This document shows positions 10,307 through 18,981 of a stretch of DNA of 64,000 bases, piece by piece. Within the stretch, counting starts at the first letter, position 1; the number at the start of each line of letters is the position of its first letter. Source of the stretch: Paraperlucidibaca baekdonensis (GTDB taxonomy: Bacteria; Pseudomonadota; Gammaproteobacteria; Pseudomonadales; Moraxellaceae); NCBI RefSeq assembly GCF_003387535.1, contig NZ_QUNR01000001.1, forward strand, positions 744,001 through 808,000, in the 5' to 3' direction. The notes under the pieces were generated by a model. That model ran no database searches, was not told the DNA's origin, and saw only the letters and a list, made by a program, of their open reading frames with translations. Both the position numbers and the translations under genes were made by a program.

Positions 10307-10365
10307 GATGTGCTCCAAAAAAACAGGACGCGCAGTGTAGTCGGGAAGCTGGCGATTTTATAGTC

Positions 10366-10391
10366 AAAAAGGGCCGCTTGGGCCCTTTTTT
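10366..10391. terminator. Intrinsic terminator after accC
   Basis: A GGGCC / GGCCC stem with a five-base loop is flanked by A5 on one side and T6 on the other. It separates the aroQ-accB-accC unit from prmA. Confidence 0.75.
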
Positions 10392-10410
10392 GTTGTCGCG
10401 CAGGCCGGTT

Positions 10411-11751
10411 TTACGTCAGGCCCAGCTTGTTTTCGAGGTGATGGATGTCGACGCCGCCAGCCAAAAAGCCAGGGTCTTGCAGGATGATGTCGCGATGCAA
10501 CGTGATATTGCTGCGAATGCCATCAATGACGATTTCGTCGAGCGCATTTTGCAGACGCTTCAGTGCAATCTCGCGGCTTTCACCAAAAGCAATGAGTTTG
10601 CCAATCAGCGAATCATAGTGCGGTGGCACGCTGTAGCCGGAATATAAATGCGAGTCCATACGAATGCCGGGGCCGCCGGGTGCGTGGTAGTAGTTGACCT
10701 TGCCGGGGCAGGGCATAAAGGTTTTCGGGTCTTCGGCATTGATGCGGCTTTCCACGGCATGGCCGTGCAGGGATATTTGATCTTGCGTGACCGATAAGCC
10801 GAGACCGGCGGCGACGCGCAGTTGCTCTTTAATGATGTCGACGCCAGTGACCATCTCGGTTACCGGATGCTCAACCTGCACGCGCGTATTCATCTCAATG
10901 AAATAGAAGCGCTCGTTTTCGTAGAGAAACTCGAAGGTGCCGGCGCCGCGATATTTCATTTGTTCGCAAGCTTTGATGCAGGCGGCGTAGACGTCTTCGC
11001 GCAGCTTCATGGGAATGTGCGGGGCGGGGGCCTCCTCGACCACTTTTTGATGGCGGCGCTGCAAGGAGCAGTCGCGATCATACAGGTGGATGGCCTTGCC
11101 TTCGCCGTCGCCAATAACTTGGATTTCGACGTGGCGCGGGTGCACCAAAAACTTTTCCATATACACGGTGTCATCGCCAAAGGCCGCGCCGGCTTCTGAG
11201 CGCGTTACCGCTAGCGCACTTTTTACGTCGCTCATCTTGTGCACCACGCGCATGCCGCGACCACCGCCACCGGAGGCGGCTTTGATGATCACCGGCAGGC
11301 CGATTTTCTCGGCCATGGCTTCGGCATTTTCTTCACTGACGGCGCCATCGGAGCCGGGAACGGTGGGCACGCCGGCGGCTTTCATGGCGACAATGGCGGA
11401 GACTTTATTGCCCATCATGCGAATGGTTTCCGCGCGCGGGCCGATGAAAATAAAGCCTGACTTTTCCACGCATTCGGCAAAGTCGGCGTTTTCCGCCAAA
11501 AACCCATAGCCCGGATGAATGGCTTGCGAATCAGTGACTTCTGCCGCGGAAATGAGCGCCGGAATATTCAAGTAGGAGGCTTTGCTCGGCGCCGGACCAA
11601 TGCACACGGCTTGGTCGGCTAAGCGCACATGCAGCAGGTCGCGATCGGCTTTTGAATAGACCGCTACGGTTTTAATGCCAAGTTCTTTGCAGGCGCGCAA
11701 AATGCGCAGCGCGATTTCGCCTCGATTGGCGATGACCACCTTGTCCAACAT
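10411..11751 (-). CDS. accC: Biotin carboxylase subunit of acetyl-CoA carboxylase
   Basis: ATP-dependent carboxylation of biotin on AccB, the first half-reaction of fatty acid synthesis. The 446 residues match the E. coli enzyme (449). N-terminal [23 protein letters not shown]-grasp loop [13 protein letters not shown] (about 160-172), and the catalytic/biotin region [16 protein letters not shown] (about 283-298) are all intact. It follows accB by 15 bases and has a GGAG ribosome binding site within that gap. Confidence 0.98.
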   Translation of the reverse strand: MLDKVVIANRGEIALRILRACKELGIKTVAVYSKADRDLLHVRLADQAVCIGPAPSKASYLNIPALISAAEVTDSQAIHPGYGFLAENADFAECVEKSGFIFIGPRAETIRMMGNKVSAIVAMKAAGVPTVPGSDGAVSEENAEAMAEKIGLPVIIKAASGGGGRGMRVVHKMSDVKSALAVTRSEAGAAFGDDTVYMEKFLVHPRHVEIQVIGDGEGKAIHLYDRDCSLQRRHQKVVEEAPAPHIPMKLREDVYAACIKACEQMKYRGAGTFEFLYENERFYFIEMNTRVQVEHPVTEMVTGVDIIKEQLRVAAGLGLSVTQDQISLHGHAVESRINAEDPKTFMPCPGKVNYYHAPGGPGIRMDSHLYSGYSVPPHYDSLIGKLIAFGESREIALKRLQNALDEIVIDGIRSNITLHRDIILQDPGFLAGGVDIHHLENKLGLT

Positions 11752-11766
11752 AGAGGTGATCTCCGC

Positions 11767-12246
11767 TTAAACGATGGTAAAGAGCGGCTGGTCAAACTCA
11801 ACCGGCTGGCCATCTTCGATGAGAATGCTTTCCACCACGCCGGCTTTATCGGCTTGGATTTGGTTCATCATTTTCATCGCCTCAATGATGCACAGCACGT
11901 CGCCGGCTTGCACCGTGGCGCCAACTTCAACAAAGCGTGGCGAGGTCGGCGAGGGCGAGCGATAAAACGTACCGACCATTGGTGAGCGTTGCACAAAACC
12001 ATGGGTAGCGGGCTCATCGGCAGCCGGTGCCGTGCCTTTTGATGCGTCAGCGGCGGCTGGCGCTGGCGCCGGTGCGGCATATGCAGCAGGCGCTGGCGCG
12101 GCGGCCGGCGGCAACGAGTAGCTCATGGCGGTGGGTGGGCGATTACGCGCAATGCGAACAGACTCTTCACCCTCGGTAATTTCCAGCTCATCAATGCCGG
12201 ATTCTTCCACCAGCTCAATAAGCTTTTTAATCTTACGAATGTCCAT
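11767..12246 (-). CDS. accB: Biotin carboxyl carrier protein of acetyl-CoA carboxylase
   Basis: Carries the biotin that shuttles carboxyl groups between AccC and the transferase. The 159-residue chain has an N-terminal dimerisation helix ([17 protein letters not shown]), an Ala/Pro-rich linker (about 45-75), and a C-terminal biotinyl domain with EAMKM, the biotinylated Lys being residue 125. A GGAG site seven bases upstream fixes the start. It lies between aroQ and accC on the same strand, the widespread aroQ-accB-accC order. Confidence 0.98.
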   Translation of the reverse strand: MDIRKIKKLIELVEESGIDELEITEGEESVRIARNRPPTAMSYSLPPAAAPAPAAYAAPAPAPAAADASKGTAPAADEPATHGFVQRSPMVGTFYRSPSPTSPRFVEVGATVQAGDVLCIIEAMKMMNQIQADKAGVVESILIEDGQPVEFDQPLFTIV

Positions 12247-12297
12247 ATGTGTACTCCTAAAGTGTGGCAGGGCTCACGGAGCGCGGCCTGAAAGTTT

Positions 12298-12747
12298 TTA
12301 TGTTGTCGTTACGGCCAAATGGCGTAACGCATAGTTCAGTGCGAGCTCGTAGCCTTGCGGCCCAAGCCCACAGATCACGCCAACGGCGCGATCCGAAAAG
12401 TATGATTGTTGACGAAAATGCTCACGGCTGTGGACATTGGAAATATGCACTTCAATAAATGGGACAGAGACCGCCAACAACGCATCACGCAACGCCACCG
12501 AGGTATGCGTAAACGCCGCTGGATTAATGATAATAAAATCAATGCCTTCTTGGGCGGCTTGATGAATGCGGTCGACTAAAACGCCTTCGTGATTGCTTTG
12601 CGTGGTGGCGAGTGTTGCCCCTGCTTGACTGGCTTGCTGCGTTAATCGGGCATCAATAGCCGCCAATGTTTCGGCGCCATAAATGCTGGGCTCGCGTTGA
12701 CCGAGTAAATTCAGGTTGGGGCCATGCACAACTAAAATGGCGGGCAT
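12298..12747 (-). CDS. aroQ: Type II 3-dehydroquinate dehydratase
   Basis: Third step of the shikimate pathway, 3-dehydroquinate to 3-dehydroshikimate. The 149 residues are typical of the small dodecameric type II enzyme. Motifs: [19 protein letters not shown] with the active-site Tyr (about 5-23), [23 protein letters not shown], and [14 protein letters not shown] with the catalytic His near 101. I chose [11 protein letters not shown] as the start; the longer frame adds 25 unrelated residues that run into the promoter region. Confidence 0.96.
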   Translation of the reverse strand: MPAILVVHGPNLNLLGQREPSIYGAETLAAIDARLTQQASQAGATLATTQSNHEGVLVDRIHQAAQEGIDFIIINPAAFTHTSVALRDALLAVSVPFIEVHISNVHSREHFRQQSYFSDRAVGVICGLGPQGYELALNYALRHLAVTTT

Positions 12748-13087
12748 AAACGATATCCTAAAGTAAGTTCGGCTAACGTCGGCGAATGTCGCTGAACTGT
12801 CATGCACAAAGTATTCGCACAATACCGAATGCGTCGGCTTCCGGCAATCAATGGATGCGGTTTGCTGATCAATGGGCGGCGACTATGACTGAGCGGTCAC
12901 TGAGTTTCAACACGACTATGGTTTGTTCACAGAGAAAATACAGTGACTGGCTAGACACTCGTCGCCGATGCACTTAATCTCGGACTCGATAAGAAGAGGT
13001 GGACGCGTAGAACGGCCAGTCACCCAGCCAACCTGCGCAATAAATCCATCAGTGTTTATGTTGCATCACACTTGAGGGGTCCGTTGC
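12748..13087. other. 340-base divergent intergenic region
   Basis: Lies between aroQ (minus) and coxB (plus) and should hold promoters for both. I see a plausible aroQ-accBC promoter with an overlapping inverted repeat near 12811-12847. On the coxB side there is a GAGGGG ribosome binding site directly before its ATG but no convincing -35/-10 pair. No credible gene lies here. Confidence 0.5.
12819..12847 (-). promoter_or_regulatory. Candidate promoter for aroQ-accB-accC
   Basis: On the minus strand, -35 TTGCCG and -10 TATTGT are spaced by 17 bases, each matching four of six consensus bases. An inverted repeat, GTATT-N5-AATAC at 12811-12825, overlaps the -10 and could be an operator. Confidence 0.35.
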
Positions 13088-14272
13088 ATGCGGAAAACCA
13101 CATTATTTGGCGCTGTTTTTGGCGCTGCTGTTTTACTTTTTTCGCCATGGCTTATGGCTTCAACTAACTGGGATATGACCCCCGGTGTCACTGACATCAG
13201 TCAGCAAGTGCACGGCTTGCATCGCACTATTCTCTATATATGTATTGTCATTGGCCTGGGCGTTTTTGGCCTGATGTTTTGGTCTATTTTGCATCACCGC
13301 AAATCCAAAGGTGCGGTGGCCGCGAATTTTCACGAAAGCACCACTGTCGAGATTATTTGGACCGTTGTGCCATTCATCATCTTGATTGGTATGGCTATTC
13401 CGGCGACGAAAGTGCTGGTGGCCATGAGCGATACCAGCGAGTCGACCATGACCATTCGCGTCACCGGCTCGCAATGGAAATGGCACTACGAGTACCTCAC
13501 CTACAACGAAGACAAAGACGTAGGCGTTAGCTTCTTATCAGCGTTATCTACGCCGCGCGAGCAATACGAGCGCCAGGGCAAGGGCTGGGACGCATCCAAC
13601 ATTCCTGACTTTGAAAAACACCCCAACTACTTAATTGAAGTCGATAAGCCACTGGTTATTCCAACAGGCCAAAAGGTTCGCTTCTTAATTACTTCAGATG
13701 ACGTTATTCATGCGTGGTGGGTGCCTGATTTTGCGCTGAAACGTGATGCTGTGCCGGGCTTTATCAATGAAGTATGGGCGAATGTGCCGGTCGGCCAAGA
13801 AGGTATTTACCGTGGCCGTTGCGCCGAGCTGTGTGGCAAAGATCACGCCTTTATGCCCATTGTTGTGGAGGCTAAATCACCCGCTGACTTTAAAGTCTGG
13901 CTGGCCGATGCCAAGGTGCAAGCCATCGCTGATGCGAAAGCTGCTGCCGCTTCAGTCGATTACAAGTTCCCGTCATTGGCGGCCGCGATGACTGAAGGCG
14001 AGGGTGTATATGTGGCGCGTTGTGCTGCTTGCCACCAAGTCAATGGCGCTGGCTTACCGCCCATGTTCCCTGCCTTGAAAGGCAGCAAAATGGCCATCGA
14101 AAAAAGCGGGCTGCAAGATCACATCAATATTATTTTGCACGGCAAAAATGCCATGCCTGCGTGGAGCAGCCTGCTAACAGCGCGCGAAATGGCGGCAGTA
14201 ACCACGTATGAGCGCAACGCCTGGGGTAATGACACCGGCGACCTCGTCCAGCCTTCGGAGTTTGCCAAATGA
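13088..14272 (+). CDS. coxB: Cytochrome c oxidase subunit II with fused cytochrome c domain
   Basis: Entry point for electrons into the terminal oxidase. After a signal sequence (MRKTTLFGAVFGAAVLLFSP) there are two membrane helices (about 43-62 and 85-105), then the periplasmic CuA domain with the ligand motif RCAELCGKDHAFM (about 248-260). The C-terminal extension (about 300-394) is a monoheme cytochrome c domain with CAACH near 313 and a downstream Met ligand candidate (KNAMPAW). The fused heme domain makes this a caa3-type subunit. Its stop overlaps the coxA start (ATGA). Confidence 0.96.
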   Translation: MRKTTLFGAVFGAAVLLFSPWLMASTNWDMTPGVTDISQQVHGLHRTILYICIVIGLGVFGLMFWSILHHRKSKGAVAANFHESTTVEIIWTVVPFIILIGMAIPATKVLVAMSDTSESTMTIRVTGSQWKWHYEYLTYNEDKDVGVSFLSALSTPREQYERQGKGWDASNIPDFEKHPNYLIEVDKPLVIPTGQKVRFLITSDDVIHAWWVPDFALKRDAVPGFINEVWANVPVGQEGIYRGRCAELCGKDHAFMPIVVEAKSPADFKVWLADAKVQAIADAKAAAASVDYKFPSLAAAMTEGEGVYVARCAACHQVNGAGLPPMFPALKGSKMAIEKSGLQDHINIILHGKNAMPAWSSLLTAREMAAVTTYERNAWGNDTGDLVQPSEFAK

Positions 14273-15864
14273 GCACCACAGCGACACACGCCGATCATCA
14301 CGGCGAACATCATCAGCTCAAGCCGTTTTTGCTGCGCATGTTTACCACCACCAATCACAAAGATATTGGCACCATGTATTTGGTGTTTGCCTTCCTCATG
14401 CTGCTTTGTGGCGGCTTGGCGGCAATGGTTATTCGTGCCGAGTTAATGTACCCAGGCATGCAGCTGGTGCAGCCGGACTTCTTCAACCAAATGACCACGG
14501 TGCACGGCCTGCTCATGGTCTTTGGCGCCATCATGCCGGCCTTTACTGGCTTCGCGAACTGGATGGTGCCGATGATGATCGGCGCGCCCGACATGGCCTT
14601 GCCGCGTCTTAATAACTTCTCGTTTTGGTTGCTGCCATTCGCCTTTGCTATTTTGATTGGCTCGGTGATCATGTCGATTCTTGGCTATGGTGCCGCGCCC
14701 AACTTCGGTTGGACGTTCTATGCGCCGCTGTCGACTACGTATGGCCCGGCCAGCACCGACTTCTTTATTTTCTCTGTCCATCTCATGGGCATTTCGTCGA
14801 TCCTTGGCGCCATCAACGTGGTGGTCACCATTTTCAACTTGCGTGCTCCCGGCATGACCATGATGAAAATGCCGCTATTTGTCTGGACCTGGCTCATTAC
14901 AGCCTTCTTGCTGATCGCCGTGATGCCGGTCTTAGCCGGTGCGGTTACCATGATGCTCACCGATCGCCATTTTGGCACCAGCTTTTTCGATGCCGCTGGC
15001 GGTGGTGATCCGGTCATGTTCCAGCATATTTTCTGGTTCTTCGGGCACCCCGAGGTCTACATCATGATTCTGCCGTCGTTTGGCATTATCTCCGCGATTA
15101 TTCCGGTCTTTGCGCGCAAGCCGCTGTTTGGCTACCCCTCCATGGTCTATGCCACCGCATCGATCGCGCTGCTGTCATTTGTGGTCTGGGCGCACCACAT
15201 GTTCACCACCGGTCTGCCGCTGGCCGGGTCACTGTTTTACATGTACATGACCATGCTGATTTCCGTGCCCACGGGCGTGAAGGTCTTCAACTGGGTGGCC
15301 ACTATGTGGCGCGGCTCGATGACCTTTGAAGTGCCCATGCTGTTCGCCTTGGCCTTTGTGGTGCTGTTTACCATCGGCGGCTTTTCGGGCCTCATGTTGG
15401 CCATCACCCCGGCAGACTATCAGTACCAAGACACCTACTTTGTGGTCGCGCATTTCCACTATGTGCTGGTGACCGGTTCGCTGTTTGCGATCTTCGCAGG
15501 GGCTTACTATTGGCTACCGAAATGGTCGGGTCATATGTTTAGTACATCGCTAGCTAAGCTGCATTTTTGGAGCTCATTGCTGTCGGTGAACTTGCTGTTC
15601 TTCCCCATGCATTTTGTTGGCCTCGCCGGCATGCCACGCCGTTATGCCGACTACTCCATGCAGTTTGCTGATTTGAACTTTTGGATCTCGATAGGTGGCT
15701 TCTGGTTTGGTGCTAGCCAGCTGTTCTTTATTGCCGTGTTGTTCACGTTGAAGCGCCAACCGAAGGCCAGCGCTAATCCCTGGGAAGCTGTTGATGGTTT
15801 GGAATGGACTGTGCCTAGCCCAGCGCCTTATCACACCTTCGAAACGCCACCCGTGATCAAGTAA
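14269..15864 (+). CDS. coxA: Cytochrome c oxidase subunit I
   Basis: Catalytic subunit of the aa3/caa3 proton-pumping oxidase, an inner-membrane protein of about 12 helices. Key motifs are present: the His-Tyr cross-link segment FFGHPEVYIMILPSFG, the CuB histidines in WAHHMFTTGLP, and the paired heme a/a3 histidines in VAHFHYVLVTG. The 531 residues are normal. It is coupled to coxB by a four-base overlap and followed after 12 bases by the copper chaperone gene ctaG, so all belong to one oxidase operon. Confidence 0.98.
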   Translation: MSTTATHADHHGEHHQLKPFLLRMFTTTNHKDIGTMYLVFAFLMLLCGGLAAMVIRAELMYPGMQLVQPDFFNQMTTVHGLLMVFGAIMPAFTGFANWMVPMMIGAPDMALPRLNNFSFWLLPFAFAILIGSVIMSILGYGAAPNFGWTFYAPLSTTYGPASTDFFIFSVHLMGISSILGAINVVVTIFNLRAPGMTMMKMPLFVWTWLITAFLLIAVMPVLAGAVTMMLTDRHFGTSFFDAAGGGDPVMFQHIFWFFGHPEVYIMILPSFGIISAIIPVFARKPLFGYPSMVYATASIALLSFVVWAHHMFTTGLPLAGSLFYMYMTMLISVPTGVKVFNWVATMWRGSMTFEVPMLFALAFVVLFTIGGFSGLMLAITPADYQYQDTYFVVAHFHYVLVTGSLFAIFAGAYYWLPKWSGHMFSTSLAKLHFWSSLLSVNLLFFPMHFVGLAGMPRRYADYSMQFADLNFWISIGGFWFGASQLFFIAVLFTLKRQPKASANPWEAVDGLEWTVPSPAPYHTFETPPVIK

Positions 15865-15876
15865 GCGAGTGCCAAG

Positions 15877-16410
15877 ATGACCATGCCCGCCAGCCAAAAA
15901 CGTCAACTGCGCGTGTTATCACTCAGTGTGGTGGGCATGTTTGTGTTTGCTGTGTTTCTTATGCCGCCGCTATATGACGCTTTTTGTGAGCTCACCGGCC
16001 TCAATGGCAAAACCAATAATACCGCTGCCGCGGCGACCTCTGAGGTCGATCTTGAGCGCACCATTACGGTGGAGTTTTTGACGTCGGTAGATGCTGGTCT
16101 GCCGTGGCAGTTCACAGGTGAGCGCAATGCCATTGAGGTGCATCCCGGACAAATCAATACCGTCAACTTTGCGGTAGTCAATAACGCCGGTCAGGCCATC
16201 ATTGGCCGCGCCATTCCGTCGGTATCGCCGGCGCAAGGCGCGAGTCATTTAAAGAAAACCGAATGCTTCTGTTTCCGTGAACAAACCTTGCAGGCAGGCC
16301 AAACGCTCGATATGCCGGTGGTGTTTTATATCGACCCTGACTTGCCGAAAAGTATTAAGACAATCACCTTGGCGTATCGATTTTATCGGCACCAAGAACC
16401 AAAAATCTAA
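15877..16410 (+). CDS. ctaG: Cytochrome c oxidase assembly protein CtaG/Cox11
   Basis: Periplasm-facing, membrane-anchored copper chaperone that delivers copper to the CuB site of subunit I. The 177 residues have one N-terminal membrane helix (about 11-32) and an immunoglobulin-like domain. The copper-binding CxC motif is present (KKTECFCFREQ, about 127-137), as is the family C-terminus (MPVVFYIDPDLP). The start could be either of two in-frame ATGs two codons apart. Lies between coxA and coxC, the usual place. Confidence 0.95.
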   Translation: MTMPASQKRQLRVLSLSVVGMFVFAVFLMPPLYDAFCELTGLNGKTNNTAAAATSEVDLERTITVEFLTSVDAGLPWQFTGERNAIEVHPGQINTVNFAVVNNAGQAIIGRAIPSVSPAQGASHLKKTECFCFREQTLQAGQTLDMPVVFYIDPDLPKSIKTITLAYRFYRHQEPKI

Positions 16411-16447
16411 ACGCAACGCGCGCTAAAAATAACAACAGGAGCGTCAC

Positions 16448-17365
16448 ATGAGTGCATCACCGCAAGCGACTCCCGCCGGCGAAAAGCCCGCGCAATACTT
16501 TGTGCCAGCCAGCAGTCCGTGGCCTATATTCGGGTCGTTTATTTTATTTATTTTGGTGATCGGTGCCGGTAGTGTCATTCAGAGCATGAGCGGTTCGACG
16601 ATTGCGCCCAACGAAGGCACGCTCAACGCCTTACTGCCGATTGGTCTGCTCGGCGTCTTTGTGCTGATGTATTTTTGGTTTCGCGACACCGTGCGTGAAA
16701 GCTTGGGTAATCAAAACTCATTGCAAATGGATCGCTCCTATCGCCAAGGCATGACCTGGTTCATCTTCTCCGAAGTGATGTTTTTTGCTGCCTTTTTTGG
16801 CGCGCTATTTTATGCGCGCGTGCTCAGCGTGCCGTGGTTGGGCGGCGAGGGTAAAGGGGTGATGACTCACGAGGTTTTGTGGCCGCAATTTCAGGCGCTA
16901 TGGCCGCTGGTTTCCATGCCCAGTGGTGACACTACCACCGCCATGGGGCCATGGGGCCTGCCGTTTATTAACACCGTCATCCTGCTCGCGTCATCGGTGA
17001 CATTGACCATTGCCCATCATGCGCTTCTGGTCGGCGATCGTGGTCGCCAAATCAGCTTCTTGGCGATCACCTCGCTGCTCGGCGTGATTTTCTTGGGCTG
17101 CCAAGTCTACGAGTATTACCACGCCTATAACGACCTGGGCCTGACCCTTGACTCTGGCATTTATGGTTCAACATTTTTCATGCTTACCGGTTTTCACGGC
17201 CTGCATGTGACCATCGGCACCATCATGCTAATAGTGATGACGCTGCGCTCGATGAAGGGCCATCTAACCGTTGATAATCATTTTGCCTTCGAGGCATCCG
17301 CTTGGTATTGGCACTTTGTCGACGTGGTCTGGTTGTTTTTGTTTGTCGTGGTGTATTGGCTCTAA
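16448..17365 (+). CDS. coxC: Cytochrome c oxidase subunit III
   Basis: Non-catalytic membrane subunit that stabilises the oxidase core. At 305 residues it is slightly longer than typical, with about seven hydrophobic segments. Family signatures include MTWFIFSEVMFFAAFFGALFYAR (split here as FIFSEVMFFAAFFGALFY, about 110-127), TGFHGLHVTIGTIML (about 245) and WYWHFVDVVWLFLFVVVYW at the C-terminus. It is the last plus-strand gene before the convergent DUF2909 gene. Confidence 0.97.
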   Translation: MSASPQATPAGEKPAQYFVPASSPWPIFGSFILFILVIGAGSVIQSMSGSTIAPNEGTLNALLPIGLLGVFVLMYFWFRDTVRESLGNQNSLQMDRSYRQGMTWFIFSEVMFFAAFFGALFYARVLSVPWLGGEGKGVMTHEVLWPQFQALWPLVSMPSGDTTTAMGPWGLPFINTVILLASSVTLTIAHHALLVGDRGRQISFLAITSLLGVIFLGCQVYEYYHAYNDLGLTLDSGIYGSTFFMLTGFHGLHVTIGTIMLIVMTLRSMKGHLTVDNHFAFEASAWYWHFVDVVWLFLFVVVYWL

Positions 17366-17371
17366 GGCAAT

Positions 17372-17403
17372 AAGTCGCGCCTCGTTGGAGACGCGGCTGA
17401 CTT
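17372..17403. terminator. Possible hairpin at the coxC/DUF2909 junction
   Basis: Imperfect stem-loop: outer arms AAGTC/GACTT, inner arms GCGCCTC/GAGACGC with one mismatch, loop GTTG. It sits between two convergent genes but lacks a T run, so termination is only a guess. Confidence 0.3.
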
Positions 17404-17608
17404 ACAACGCGTGCGGTGTGATAACGCCCATGGCGCCAAGTACAAACAGCGCAGTGACAATAATAATCGACAAAATCACGCGCCGTTTTAGCGCTTCCAT
17501 AAGTCGTTGCGGGTCACCTGTTTGGCCTCGTGATAACGCGCGTAACGCAGAGACCAGCTGCCACACCACTAAACCCAATGCCACGAGAAGAACAATTTTG
17601 GTCAGCAT
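17402..17608 (-). CDS. DUF2909 twin-helix membrane protein
   Basis: A 68-residue protein with two membrane helices (about 3-26 and 45-64) joined by a short basic loop, matching the DUF2909 family regularly found on the opposite strand inside oxidase operons of Pseudomonas and relatives. The function is unknown; position suggests a link to oxidase assembly, but this is inference. A GGGGGT ribosome binding site precedes the ATG. It is divergent from the SURF1 gene. Confidence 0.75.
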   Translation of the reverse strand: MLTKIVLLVALGLVVWQLVSALRALSRGQTGDPQRLMEALKRRVILSIIIVTALFVLGAMGVITPHAL

Positions 17609-17656
17609 GCTTCTACCCCCTAATGTTAGTTGCCCAGTATACGAGGAGTTGTCCTC

Positions 17657-18382
17657 TTGTCTGTAGTGACAACATCGCCGGCGCCTTCTTGGCTGGCATG
17701 GCTGCTGTTGATCGCGGTGGCCTCAGCGTTACTGTCGCTGGCGTACTGGCAATATCAGCGCGCCGATGAAAAGGCAGCATTTATGGCCTTGCAGCGCGAG
17801 CGCGGCCAAACGGCTGAGCTCAGTTGGCTGCAGGCGGAGCAAGCGCCAGAGGTCATCGCGAATCGACCGATGGGATTGCGCGGTCGCTTTCTGCCTGAGT
17901 TCACCATTGCCCTAGATAATCAAATTCGTGCGGGTCGCGTTGGTATGGAGCTTTTGGTGCTATTTCAGCCCGAGGGTGCAGCGAATTTTGTGCTGGTCAA
18001 TTTAGGCTGGGTGGTGAGCGATCGCAATGGCGGCTCAGCGCTACCAACAGCAGTTCCCAGCGATGGCGAAATCACCGGCGTGGTGCATCAGCCTTCGCGC
18101 TTCATCACCTTGGGTGGCCCTGAGCTGCATGATGGCGTTTGGCGCGTGGGGCGTGTGGAAACTGACTATTGGGCGAAGGCTTGGCAGCGTCCGCTCGTGC
18201 CATGGGTGCTGCGTTTAGATGCTACCGTGCCTGGCGGTTTTGCTCGCGACTGGGCGCCAACGCAGGCACAGCAAATTGGTCCTGATCGACATCGTGCCTA
18301 TGCCTTTCAATGGTTGGCGTTAGCGCTGGCGTGGTGCGGGTGTTGGTTTGCATTTTGGCGTAAGGGGTTGGTGAAACAATGA
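17657..18382 (+). CDS. SURF1 family oxidase assembly protein
   Basis: Assembly factor for cytochrome c oxidase, thought to help insertion of heme a. The protein has the SURF1 layout: N-terminal helix (about 10-25) followed by LAYWQYQRADEKAAFM, a large periplasmic domain, and a C-terminal helix after RHRAYAFQWLALALAW. No ATG is available; the start is probably the TTG seven bases after GAGGAGT, giving 241 residues. An upstream TTG at 17630 and a GTG at 17666 are alternatives. Its stop overlaps the next gene by four bases. Confidence 0.9.
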   Translation: MSVVTTSPAPSWLAWLLLIAVASALLSLAYWQYQRADEKAAFMALQRERGQTAELSWLQAEQAPEVIANRPMGLRGRFLPEFTIALDNQIRAGRVGMELLVLFQPEGAANFVLVNLGWVVSDRNGGSALPTAVPSDGEITGVVHQPSRFITLGGPELHDGVWRVGRVETDYWAKAWQRPLVPWVLRLDATVPGGFARDWAPTQAQQIGPDRHRAYAFQWLALALAWCGCWFAFWRKGLVKQ

Positions 18383-18981
18383 GTACTCAGAATAAACCCA
18401 CAGCACGTCGCAATCGCTGGTTGTTGCTGGGCTTTCTTGCCAGTTTTATTTTGCCCATCGTCATTGGCCAGATGGCCTACGATGGCGCCTGGTTCAGTGG
18501 TGGTCAAACCAATAAAGGTGATTTGCTCACGCCGCCTATGTCGCGCGATGGCTTAGCCTGGCAGCAGCATCATGACGAGGGGCCTGAGCTGTCATCGCGC
18601 TGGTGGGTTGTGTATGCCTTGCCGGCGCGTTGCGATGCCGCTTGCGAGCAAAGTCTGCAGGCTTTGCCGCGGCTGCACGAGAGCATTGGCCGTGAACGCG
18701 AGCGTCTCGGTATTTTGCTGGTGTTGGCGCCGGGCCAGACGGCGCCGCCCAGCTGGTTGCCCGAGACCCTGAGCGCTGCAGCCTTTGTACAGTGGGTGAG
18801 TGCGCCGGCAACGCCACAGGGCTCGGCAGCACTAGCCGATGACAGTTGGTATGTCATGGATCCGATGGGCTGGCTGATGTTGCGTTACGTGATCCCAGCA
18901 GACGAGGCGCCGGCTATTTTGCGCGCACAAGATTTGCTCGATGATCTGACGAAACTTTTAAAGGTATCTCGCATTGGTTAA
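18379..18981 (+). CDS. Membrane-anchored CxxxC protein of the oxidase locus
   Basis: A 200-residue protein with one N-terminal helix (about 13-32) and a periplasmic domain. It carries CDAAC (about 88-92), spaced like the copper-binding CxxxC of Sco proteins, within a thioredoxin-like context (WWVVYALPARC before it and a late WYVMDPMGWLMLRY strand). This matches a poorly described protein encoded between SURF1 and ctaA in Pseudomonas (PA0111-like). A role in copper delivery or thiol reduction for CuA is plausible but inferred. It overlaps both neighbours slightly. Confidence 0.7.
   Translation: MSTQNKPTARRNRWLLLGFLASFILPIVIGQMAYDGAWFSGGQTNKGDLLTPPMSRDGLAWQQHHDEGPELSSRWWVVYALPARCDAACEQSLQALPRLHESIGRERERLGILLVLAPGQTAPPSWLPETLSAAAFVQWVSAPATPQGSAALADDSWYVMDPMGWLMLRYVIPADEAPAILRAQDLLDDLTKLLKVSRIG

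Noticed and set aside
12786-12977. A 63-codon frame in the aroQ/coxB gap
   Set aside because: No ribosome binding site, overlaps the predicted aroQ promoter, and low-quality protein composition.
15865-17365. Possible truncation or frameshift in the oxidase genes because of unusual overlaps and non-ATG starts
   Set aside because: All reading frames keep full-length family motifs; overlaps and TTG starts (SURF1, ctaA) are consistent with translational coupling.
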